From Salvelinus alpinus (lineage: Eukaryota > Chordata > Actinopteri > Salmoniformes > Salmonidae): a stretch of DNA of 64,000 bases. The stretch lies in NCBI RefSeq assembly GCF_045679555.1, contig NC_092122.1, positions 8,937,284 through 9,001,283 of the forward strand. Direction: 5' to 3'. This document shows positions 54,378-64,000 of the stretch, piece by piece. The notes under the pieces are model-generated. The model made no database searches. It saw only the letters and a list, made by a program, of their open reading frames with translations, and was not told the origin of the DNA. Positions within the stretch are counted from its first letter, which is position 1. Every line of letters starts with the position of its first letter. The position numbers were made by a program, and so were the translations under genes.

Positions 54378-55438
54378 TTTTTTTCTATATTTTTTTATTT
54401 ATTTCACCATTATTTAACCAGGTAGGCCAGTTGAGAACAGTTCTCATTTACAACTGCGACCTGGCCAAGATAAAGCAAAGCAGTGCAACACAAAAACAAC
54501 AACACAGAGTTACACATGGAATAAACAAATATACAGTCAATAATACAATAGAAAAAGTCTATATACAGTGTGTGCAAATGAGGTAGGGTAAGGGAGGTAA
54601 GGCAATAAATAGGCCATAGTGGCGAGATAATTACAATATAGCAATTAAACACTGGAGTGATAGATGTGCAGAAGATGAATGTGCAAATAGAGATACTGGG
54701 GTGCAAAGGAGCAAAATAAATCAAATTAATAACAGTATGGGGATGAGGTAGTTGGATGGGCTATGTACAGGTGCAGTGATCTGTGAGCTACTCTGACAGC
54801 TGGTTCTTAAAGTTAGTGAGGGAGTTATGAGTCTCCAGATTCAGTGATTTTTGCAGTTCGTTCCAGTCTTTGGCAGCAGAGAACTGGAAGGAAAGGCGGC
54901 CAAAGGAGGATTTGGCCTTGGGGGTGACCAGTGAAATATACCTGCTGGAGCGTGTGCTATGGGTGGGTGCTGCTATGGTGACCAGTGAGCTAAGGCAAGG
55001 CGGGGCTTTACCTAGCAAAGACTTATAAATGACCTGGAGCCAGTTGGTTTGGCGACGAATATGAAGCGAGGGCCAGCCAACAAGAGCATACAGGTCGCAG
55101 TGGTGGGTAGTATATGGGGCTTTGGTGACAAAACGGATGGCGCTGTGATAGACTGCATCCAATTTGCTGAGTAGAGTGTTGGAGGCTATTTTGTAAATAA
55201 CATCGCCGAAGTCAAGGATCAGTAGGATAGTCAGTTTTACGAGGGTATGTTTGGCAGCATGAGTGAAGGATGCTTTGTTGCGAAATAGGATGCTGATTCT
55301 AGATTTAGTTTTGGATTGGAGATGCTTAATGTGAGTCTGGAAGGAGAGTTTACAGTCTAACCAGACACCTAGGTATTTGTAGTTGTCCACATATTCTAAG
55401 TCAGAACCGTCCAGAGTAGTGATGCTGGACGGGCGGGC
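54378..55438 (-). mobile_element. LINE 3' end, about 1.06 kb, jockey/CR1-like
   Basis: Minus strand: a 200-codon frame at 54788-55390 (MDNYKYLGVWLDCKLSFQTH ..., SFGRLSFQFSAAKDWNELQK) is the end of ORF2 of the family at 22729-23765, followed by its 3' UTR and tail. The 5' end is lost at about 55438, within about 20 bp of the equivalent point in the other copy. Its frame is less damaged than that of the copy at 22729. Confidence 0.9.
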
Positions 55439-55639
55439 AGAATGCTGAGCAACATACAGCTGTGCTCATTCTTGTTTTCTTCCTTGTATTCCCTTATGAC
55501 AATCTTTGATCCCCCTCTTATGCACACTCACACACACACTTTGACATGCACCAATATCTTTAGTTAGTCAACTTGGTTGTCCAGGTAAACCTTTCAACTG
55601 GCCCAGAGACTTGACCTCTTTCTTTCTCTCCCTCTCTAG

Positions 55640-55749
55640 GGGAGAACTTTGAGCAGAGCCCCCTGAAGAGGACGTTCAAGTCTAAAGTCCTGGCCCACTA
55701 CCCTGAGAACGTGGAGTGGAACCCCTTCGACCAGGATGCTGTCAACATG
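55640..55749 (+). CDS. dennd5b: DENND5-family gene, exon 3
   Basis: Acceptor CCCTCTCTAG, donor ATG|GTGGGT. The 110 bases begin in phase 1 and end in phase 0 and read (G)[20 protein letters not shown] then [16 protein letters not shown]. This is the conserved DENND5 segment that leads into the uDENN domain; FDQDAVNM and LAHYP favour 5B over 5A. It joins both exon 1 and exon 2 in frame and continues into LCMPKGL of exon 4. Confidence 0.95.
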
Positions 55750-57736
55750 GTGGGTGAACCATCGCTGAGTTCTGAGCCAAACTGAGTGGTGGATGGATGG
55801 AGGGACCATATTGCAGTGTTGAGGGGTGATCAGTTACATATAATCTGATTACAAAAAAAATTGTAATTAGATTACAGACACTTCTGAAAAACTAGATGAT
55901 TACTTATTGGATGACTTTGTAAGGATGTTTGTGGAAAAAATACATTATGACACCTTTCTGTTTTCTCAGTGACATTCAATTCAGCATTGAAAATCAGGAC
56001 ACGTTTAAATTTGTTCCACATGAGCAAGTCTGACCACAAGTCAGAGACCAATATGATGACACTCCAAATGCGTTTGATGGATCATTTTTGTCTTCATCTA
56101 ATGCCTATTAAGGGGAAAGTAATCCAAAAGTAAGTGAACGTAATCCGATTACATTACTGAGTTTGGGGAAACCAAAAGTGACTTATTACAATTTTGGACA
56201 GGCAACTAGTAAGGGATTACATTTAGAAAGTAACCTACTTAACCCTGAATGAGGGGAATAGGAGGACGATAAACAGGCTCTATTCAATCTAATAGTAGGC
56301 AGCAGGGAACCAAACTGGGTTGGGGGAAGGAATGGATGGAGGGAACAGAAGGACGATAAACAATACCCCAACTAGGCATTGAAAGGCCTTTTTAGATCAT
56401 ATACAGTGGAAAGGAAGGGCATGCTAGGATTATTCCAACCAATGCTTTAGGAAACCACACACACACACACCATTGGAGCAGAGAGGCCCAGGATTAAGAC
56501 ACAATGCAGTGCCTTCTCTCTAGGGTACCCTGGGTAATGGGGCGAAGGCGCCCAAATCCCCTCTGTCTCTATGGATTTACCCAGAGGGTTTTGTAGGCTG
56601 CGCTACACGGACTGTGGCTGCTTTTCTGCAGTCTGGGTTTAGATTCAGTTGTTTCGTGTTGACGGGACAAGGGGAGGGTAAGCATGCCAGGGTGGAAAGG
56701 TACGTTAGGGGAGGGAATATCTGACAAGACAAAGCTTTATGTTGTCAAATATCTGCATTCATGAAAAAAAGGGAAAAGTTAAGATGGTGATGATGAAATT
56801 GTATTTGTGCTTTATAGCATTTTATGAACTAGATGGTTTGCGCCATGGTATATCAGACTGTATACCACGGGCATGACAAAACATGTATTTTTTACTGCTC
56901 TAATTACGTTGGTAATCAGTTTATAATAGCAATAAGTCTCCTCAGGGGTTTGTGATAGATGGCCAATATAACCCATACACTGCAGGAAATGACAAACCAG
57001 AAGACTACATTAAACATGTTTTGAATCACCAAGACCTGTCATGGAAGACACTGCTATAGGTCCCGCTGACCTGTCACTCAATGATCTGGGTCCACTGAAG
57101 TATATGTGGTTGAGGGATCATATGTTTGTTGTGTCTGTGTATTTGTGTGTGTGTGTTTGCCTAACCCAGCATATTGAGCCCCAGTAGAGGTAGCTAACAT
57201 TGATACCTGTCCCTATAGAGGAGGCCCTGGAAACGTTTGGTGTCGGCTCTCGTGATGCAAGGTCACTATTTTTCCGTTGGCGTTGGCCATTACATCACAC
57301 ACTGGCGTCAGAACCGCTGAATTATTCACATCGTGTTCTCAGTTTACGTCGGCATGGAAGCGATGGCCCATTGTGCGGTGTGTTCCAGGTCTGAAATGGA
57401 ACACCAATGCAGTGCAGCTATGAAGGCTCCAATGGCAGAACCATTATGAATCTCAGCCCTCTCCCTGCTTGCCTCAACCCAACCCCATTCATTTCTATGT
57501 ATAGTATCTCCATCCCACTCACCATCCATATCCCCTTTCCCACTCTCCATTAACCTTCTCTCTCATCTCTACTCTCCCTACTCATAGGGTGACCTTAGTG
57601 TAATCACACTTCCTGCCCCTGTGGGCCTGGCAACAAAGCCGTTCTGATGATTGCTTTTCATATCCCAATCCTTTTCTCATAAATCCCTCCCTCGATTATT
57701 ATTTCTTTCTTTCCCACTCACTCTCTCTCACTCTCA

Positions 57737-57742
<6 letters not shown>
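55750..57742. other. Intron 3, first part: possible decayed repeats
   Basis: 55827-56238 has repeated GATTACA-rich ends (ATAATCTGATTACAAAAAA; GTAATCCGATTACATTACTG), resembling a fish interspersed repeat. 56825-56970 (GCCATGGTATATCAGACTGT, ACCACGGGCATGACAAAACA) resembles a salmonid MITE. Neither can be delimited securely. No exon. Confidence 0.4.

Positions 57743-57812
<70 letters not shown>
57743..57812. repeat. (CA)n microsatellite
   Basis: About 35 CA units after a CTCT-rich lead. Confidence 0.97.
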
Positions 57813-57815
<3 letters not shown>

Positions 57816-58340
57816 TGCTGTTGGCACTGATTTGATTTTCTTGTTAATTGGGCCCTGAGTCAGAAGGTGTGTGTGTGAGAGAGCTAGTGCCCGAGGATAT
57901 GCATGAGTGAGGGAGTATGAATGTGTATGTGCTTCAGTTTGTTCAGCTTATTGCTCCATCAGTGCGTCACTCACTCGGAACCCCCACAATTCCCGTGTCC
58001 GTGTCGGAATAAGGGGAAAGTTTAACAGATGGGAACATTACCTGGGATTATCCAAGAACACTGTGAAATGTTCTGCTAGGAATTCTGAAATGTCTATCTG
58101 AAGTCATTTTGAGCCTAACAGAGCTGAGGCCCAGGTTGATGGCCCCAGACACAGTTACAGTTGACAGGAGGGTGGGATGGCTTTTTGGCTTGGAGCCTTT
58201 ACTTTAAACAGTCGACAGTTTCTGCTCAATTTTGTCAGAACAGGAAGAGTTGAGGGAGACTTCAATGGAAGTGTTTCAATGGGATTAGATGAAGCCGCTG
58301 TGCTACGGAGTCACTTGTATATGAATGTAATATGTCAGAC
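57813..58340. other. Intron 3: no feature seen
   Basis: Nothing recognised before the minisatellite. Confidence 0.45.
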
Positions 58341-59267
58341 AGTGTTGAGTTGTTGCTACTGTATAATGTGTTTCAGAGCAGTGTTGAGTTGTGGATACTG
58401 TATAATGTGTTTCAGAGCAGTGTTGAGTTCTGGATACTGTATAATGTGTTTCAGAGCAGTGTTGAGTTCTGGATACTGTATAATGTGTTTCAGAGCAGTG
58501 TTGAGTTGTTGCTACTGTATAATGTGTTTCAGAGCAGTGTTGAGTTGTTGATACTGTATAATGTGTTTCAGAGCAGTGTTGAGTTGTTGATACTGTATAA
58601 TGTGTTTCAGAGCAGTGTGGAGTTGTTGATACTGTATAATGTGTTTCAGAGCAGTGTGGAGTTGTTGCTACTGTATAATGTGTTTCAGAGCAGTGTGGAG
58701 TTGTTGATACTGTATGATGTGTTTCAGAGCAGTGTGGAGTTGTTGCTACTGTATAATGTGTTTCAGAGCAGTGTGGAGTTGTTACTGTATAATGTGTTTC
58801 AGAGCAGTGTGGAGTTGTTGATACTGTATAATGTGTTTCAGAGCAGTGTGGAGTTGTTGATACTGTATAATGTGTTTCAGAGCAGTGTTGAGTTGTTACT
58901 GTATAATGTGTTTCAGAGCAGTGTTGAGTTGTTGATACTGTATAATGTGTTTCAGAGCAGTGTTGAGTTGTTGATACTGTATAATGTGTTTCAGAGCAGT
59001 GTGGAGTTGTTGATACTGTATAATGTGTTTCAGAGCAGTGTGGAGTTGTTGCTACTGTATAATGTGTTTCAGAGCAGTGTGGAGTTGTTACTGTATAATG
59101 TGTTTCAGAGCAGTGTTGAGTTGTTGATACTGTATGATGTGTTTCAGAGCAGTGTGGAGTTGTTGCTACTGTATAATGTGTTTCAGAGCAGTGTGGAGTT
59201 GTTGATACTGTATAATGTGTTTCAGAGCAGTGTGGAGTTGTGGATACTGTATAATGTGTTTCAGAGC
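58341..59267. repeat. 39-bp minisatellite, 24 units
   Basis: Unit AGTGTTGAGTTGTTGATACT then GTATAATGTGTTTCAGAGC. There are 21 units of 39 bp and 3 of 36 bp (loss of three bases in the GTTGATACT/GTTACT part), all multiples of 3, so both strands look open for more than 300 codons. These frames are artefacts. Substitutions (GTTGAG/GTGGAG, GATACT/GCTACT, TATAATG/TATGATG) mark subtypes. Confidence 0.95.
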
Positions 59268-59802
59268 AGTGTTGGTTTAGGCAAATATTCTCCAACTTGC
59301 ATGCAGAGTTGTACTGATTTTGATTGCCTGTTGATGTTTCCCCAGTTTCAACCGGCAGCAGGTCGAAAATGTGCAGGTTAAGACAACAAATCTGGGACCA
59401 GCTCCGTTGCTCATTAGCACAGATGGCCCCATTTGTTGCAAAGGGATATTAGAATCCTGTTGTCTTATCCTTATCTTCAACGTAGGTTTGAACTCTCTCC
59501 CTCTTTTCCAGGGAGGAATATTTTTTCCTTGATCCGTATGGTTTCATGATATTTCTTGGGATAGAAGGATTTGATTTGGAAGCGTATGGACTCTCATTTC
59601 TGGGGAGAAATTGCAGCGTTTCGGATGTGTTTAATTTGCCTCTCGATTTCCACACAGAACAGACAGATTGAGGCAGTGTGGGAGTTATCTTGTCAGTAGT
59701 GATCAGTTGAAACCAGGATTCACTCACCACTTTTATAATCCATTCTGAACAGAACATTGGCCAACTACAGGCCTGTTTATCTGTGTTAGCGACAGGGGTT
59801 AA

Positions 59803-59804
<2 letters not shown>
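59268..59804. other. Intron 3: no feature seen
   Basis: No exon or repeat recognised. Confidence 0.45.

Positions 59805-59860
<56 letters not shown>
59805..59860. repeat. (GT)n microsatellite
   Basis: About 28 units. Confidence 0.97.
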
Positions 59861-59861
<1 letters not shown>

Positions 59862-59998
59862 TGATTAATTTTGTATTCAGCTCAGCTCTGCAAATCAACA
59901 TAATGGAGATAATCAACCATATTTTATTTCATGCTGGCTGCTGTGTTGCTGACTGGGCTGCTATCAAAGCAGATTATGCTGATTTGATTAGGGATGCG

Positions 59999-60003
<5 letters not shown>

Positions 60004-60050
<47 letters not shown>
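60004..60050. repeat. (CA)n microsatellite
   Basis: About 23 units, 144 bp from the GT run above and in complementary phase. Confidence 0.97.
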
Positions 60051-60052
<2 letters not shown>

Positions 60053-60227
60053 TCAAACTGTAGATGTACACACACACCCAACACAGTCTGGTACACACAC
60101 ATTCTGGTACATGCAGTCTCAGTCGTTTCTGATGTAAGGCCTCATTGATTCTGTCAACTATCTCAATTATTAATACCACATTTATAATCATCATTATTAT
60201 TGTCCCTCTCCCTCTCTCTCTCCGTAG

Positions 60228-60906
60228 CTCTGTATGCCCAAAGGCCTGTCGTTCAGGACACAGGCAGACAGCCGCGAGCCCCAGTTCCACTCCTTCCTGA
60301 TCACACGGGAGGATGGCTCTCGCACCTACGGCTTCGTCCACACCTTCTACGAGGAGGTGACGTCGCCTCAGATCTGCTCGGCCATGCAGACCCTCTACCA
60401 GATGTACCAGGCTGAGAACCCTTCCTCCGCCTCCCCCTCTTCCTCCTCTTCCTCCAGTATGGACTCTCTGGCTAGCAGCCTCGACGAAGCAGATTCTCCG
60501 TCTTCATCCTCGTGCCGGTCGGCGGCGTGCGGCGGCTACGACGCGTCGCGGGACACGCTCTTCGTCTCCAAGGCGTTGTGTCTGATCACGCCCATGCCCT
60601 TCATGCACGCCTGCCGCCGTTTCCTGTCCCAGGTGCACCGGGCCGTCACAGCCGCCTCGCCCCCGCCCCTCCCTCTGGAAAGCTACGTGCACAACATCCT
60701 GTACGAGGTGCCCCTGCCCCCTCCGGGGCGCTCGCTGAAGTTCCACGGGGTGTACGAGCCCATCGTGTGTCAGCGTCCTGGGCCTGGGGAGCTGCCTCTG
60801 GCTGACTTCCCTCTGGGCCAGACCTTCACTCTGCTGGGGGTAGAGAACCTGGTGCATCTCTTCAACTGTACCCTGCTGGAGATGCAGATTCTGCTCTACT
60901 CACAGG
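60228..60906 (+). CDS. dennd5b: DENND5-family gene, exon 4 (uDENN and start of cDENN)
   Basis: Acceptor CTCTCTCCGTAG, donor CAG|G|GTAAGG with the last G in the exon (phase 1). 226 residues plus one base: [20 protein letters not shown] opens the exon. Residues about 20-62 ([28 protein letters not shown]) are uDENN. Residues 63-104 form a serine-rich linker (a run of seven Ser, then [12 protein letters not shown]). Residues 105-226 ([61 protein letters not shown]) are the early cDENN core. The DENN module acts on Rab GTPases at Golgi/endosomal membranes. Compared with the family, the usual LQRYNSYDISRD before the core is replaced by [14 protein letters not shown], and GC content is much higher than in the flanks. 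[11 protein letters not shown] supports 5B. Confidence 0.97.
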
Positions 60907-63900
60907 GTAAGGGATGCTTATTATACATGCACACACACACTCCTCTCTGCCTCAACATTCCTTGGCAGCAGGTTGTTGAGTGGGGGTTGCTTCTCCAGCC
61001 AGGTGGTATGGTGATGACAGATACCAGGTTGGGGGATGGTTCGGATAAGTCATTCCTCCCTATTCCTCAACACATCCACTCAGCTGGAGCCAATGGAACA
61101 TGACTGACTGTGTCATTACTGGGGTGTAATCTGTGGTCCAGGCCTGTCCTTGACTCCCTGGCCCAAATGAGTTTAGGATTAGACTACTGTAATCTGGGTG
61201 TGGTAGAGAGCTATTCCTCTCCCTGGGACTGGAGCTATGCGGGTTGACTGACTGGACAGCAGCAGGGTAGGGGCTGGGATTAGGAAGCATGGTCAGTCAA
61301 AGGACAAACAGCCAGACAGTAGTCTGTAGACGTCAGGCCAAGACTGACTGTATCTGCCATAGACTTCACTGTAGATTACAGTAGACTAAACTACAGGATG
61401 CCATTATCTGATTGGCTTAAGACTGTTGCAGAGAAAGAGACATCGAGAGAGCTTCTTGTCTGTTGAATGTTTGATTGGGTGGTTCTGGTCCATTGACGTC
61501 CTTTGGAGTGGAAAGTAGTCTTGCCTAATGAATTAATGGGTTGTGACTTCCCATTAAGTGGCTCTTGTTTTGTTTTAGAGTTGGTTGGAGTTTAATGTCT
61601 CTAATGTAATTATCTGTAATGCATGGGAGTTCATTAGTTGAGTTGATGGCAGTCAAACAAAGGGACTGTCACTAGCACCATGCCATTTCTGTCTGCTTGA
61701 GAGAAAACGACAGAGACAGGCCTCTCCCTCCTCCAACCACTCATCCTCATCCACCCCTTCGCTCCCATCCATCCCCACTCATCTATCCTTTGAGAAATGA
61801 TCTCCCATGTTTAATTTATCAAACCAACTGTCAGAGGGAATCGCTCCTGAAACAAAATAATTAAAAACCTCTTTATCCGAATGAAAAACATTCCAGTAAC
61901 GTTTTAATGTTCCTCATTTTTCACGGCGAAGCGTTGGCGGCATCCCATTTAGCTCCTACCCTGCGTCACGGCTGCTAAAAGGCATTCTAATTCCTCTTTA
62001 ATAAAAACAATGTGCTTGATTTGCCTGGAGGCAATTTGATGGAAGGGTTGATGCATGGAAACTGCATCTGTAAAATGTTCTGTGGATGGGTCCCAATGCA
62101 TGCTATTCCCTATATTGTGGACTACCTTTGACCAGGGCACATTGGGCTCTGGTCAAAACTAGTGCACAATATTGTGAATAGGATGCAGCATGTGTGTTAA
62201 TGTGACAAGTTTGGCCTTATGTCCTCATTGTCTTATATGATCCATCAACAACCAATGAAATCACAACAGACGGAAACTGCCCAGTGCCCACCATGATCCT
62301 CGCTCACTCATTGGCCGAGACACGGGAAGGAAGTGACAAGCAGGCGTTTAGTCCAATCCTGCAGCTCTGTGGAGGGCGTGGGTCTGAGATGTAATTAATA
62401 AGATGATTAATCAGTAATTTAGATTTGATATTTTAGTTATTCCAGGAGCACAGTTATAGTGCAACATTTTGAGTTCTCTTCTTGGCGGTGTAGAGAGACT
62501 TTGCCATTTTTAAAGCAAATGTCCTACAAGTCTACACATTTCTCCATGTAGCTAAGCATTTTGACATGCAGTTGAGAGAAAGGTTGCTGTTTTAAAACTA
62601 AAATCATTGTTTGGGGATCTTTCAATTCTCCCTGACTTTTATTTTGGATGATTGTTAGTTCTCAAAGATGATATAATAAAAAAATATATAGTTCCAATAT
62701 CTTCTAAACATACATTATATCTGGTTTAAGTTGACACTGAAAGCACTTTTCCATCCCGAACTTTAGGCGACCAGAAAAAACGCTTAGGCTTCCTGCCCAA
62801 GGATTTCAATAGCAGAAAAATCCCTGCATTCATTCAGAGAGACTTAGTCAGTCAGAGCGTGCAATAAGGTGGTTGATCAAAGCATACTGTTCATATGAAA
62901 ATGAGGGGACTTTACACCATGTCTCCTTCTCCCCTCTCTCTGTGCTGGGAGTGCACCTGGTTTCTGTTGTGTACCATTGTTGGCTTGTCTCGTCCCTTCT
63001 GAGACTGTGTCTGATAGGGACCAGTCCCAATGACTGACAGTTTCACTATGACTTGCCTCGTGTCATATGTTCAGCCTTGAAACACAGAAGCCGATCTTTG
63101 TCTCTTCCGTTCGCATTTTCCACTTGGCCCCAGCAGCATTGTGGTCAACTGTATCTGTTTTGGACGTTTGCAGATGACGACAATTCAATGCATTCCCCTA
63201 CTTATCAAGCAATAACATACAATATTTTACACAACAACCTCCATTGGAAAGCAGTATTGGAGGGTGTTGTGAAAGTTTTTAATGGCCCTGTGAAATAGAG
63301 TTGAACACTCTCGCATAACCACCCCCCCCCCCCCCATGTAGTTCAGCTGAGGTCAACATCGGACGGAGAGAATAATATTATTCCCCCATGAGCCTTTGCA
63401 GGGTGCTTTTGATGTTTTTCGTGTTGGGGAAAACTGGAGTCTCACATCTGTGACGGGTTGAATATTAAATTAGGAAGAGCTGGTGTCAAATCAGCAAGAA
63501 TTATGTATTAATGAAGTCTGTCGAGACGCAGTGTATTCATATTCATGTCGGGGCTAAACTTATCTTCACATAATACGATCATAACAGTGGATGAGAGAGG
63601 AAAGAAAGTTGGGATAGAGTTGCGTGAGACATGAGTAAAGTACTGTGACTCATCCTTTAATGAGAATCACTCTATCTTTCTCTGCATCACAGAGCAGGCT
63701 GTGTCAAGTTAAAACCCTCAACATGCAGAGGCTTGTGAGAGTATATTTGGTTATTAACTACGTTATCCTGATTTTTGTTCTCTTATGTTCCTTGTTGTGG
63801 TTCTATTGCTCTGTTCATTTCAGAGAGAGACTGGTTTCCCACAGGGAATGCCAAAAGGGCATGTTGGCAGCACTTTGAAGTAGTTACCGGTAAAATTATT

Positions 63901-64000
63901 GCAAGCGTTTCTTTGATAGACTAGCTGAAGGGCAAATTGGTGCATTTATGCAATATAAATACATGGGTATTAGTTTGCTGTGTAGTTTCCTTTATTTTAT
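60907..64000. other. Intron 4 (runs off the window)
   Basis: Starts with the exon 4 donor. The next DENND5 coding block (expected to begin D/YQRLMTVAE) is not found before 64000. It contains the decayed foldback at 62088-62195 and a C-run near 63322. No other gene. Confidence 0.7.
62088..62195. mobile_element. Decayed foldback MITE
   Basis: Arms TGCTATTCCCTATATTGTGG... and ...CAATATTGTGAATAGGATGCAG around TTTGACCAGGGCACATTGGG. Related to the foldback at 14054-14160. Confidence 0.55.

Noticed and set aside
58303..59381. 330-349 codon open frames on both strands
   Set aside because: Produced by the 39/36-bp minisatellite, open on both strands together.

Overview
This is vertebrate genomic DNA with the repeat signature of a salmonid fish. 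It carries tRNA-derived SINEs of the salmonid type, several Tc1/mariner families with long inverted repeats (one is a close relative of the salmonid elements behind Sleeping Beauty), Rex1-like and jockey/CR1-like LINE fragments, hAT elements, foldback MITEs and very long CA/GT microsatellites. There are no bacterial or phage features. Species cannot be fixed from the window alone.

The only host gene I can support is the 5' part of a DENND5 family gene, most like dennd5b, on the + strand. Four coding exons fit together with matching phases: exon 1 (3344-3452, with the start codon), a 60-base in-frame cassette exon (45528-45587), exon 3 (55640-55749) and a large exon 4 (60228-60906) encoding the uDENN and first part of the cDENN region. 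All four end at consensus GT donors; exons 2-4 begin after AG acceptors. The gene runs off the right edge. DENND5 proteins act with Rab GTPases in membrane trafficking. Everything else is intron (intron 1 is about 42 kb) or upstream repeat debris.

Layout: 1-2800 LINE and hAT remnants; 2800-3343 presumed promoter and 5' UTR; 3453-26570 mostly unique intron 1 with scattered SINEs, MITEs, minisatellites and a LINE 3' fragment; 26573-32386 a satellite of 175 units of 33 or 34 bp with internal block structure; 32671-34277 a Tc1 element spoiled by a visible frameshift; 35149-37708 a Rex1-like LINE; 38289-42735 a rearranged block in which a hAT element and a Tc1 element have each been split by an inversion between 364-bp inverted repeats; 47896-53951 a hAT element holding a Sleeping Beauty-type element and a TTAA-flanked element; 54378-55438 a second long LINE 3' fragment; 58341-59267 a 39-bp minisatellite; exon 4; then intron 4 to the end.

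I found no new enzymatic or defence system. The most interesting items are structural: the footprint of the inversion at 38.3-42.7 kb, supported by a flipped 8-bp target-site duplication, and the block organisation of the 33/34-bp satellite. The long open frames inside the satellite and minisatellites arise because the repeat units are multiples of three, so they are not treated as genes.
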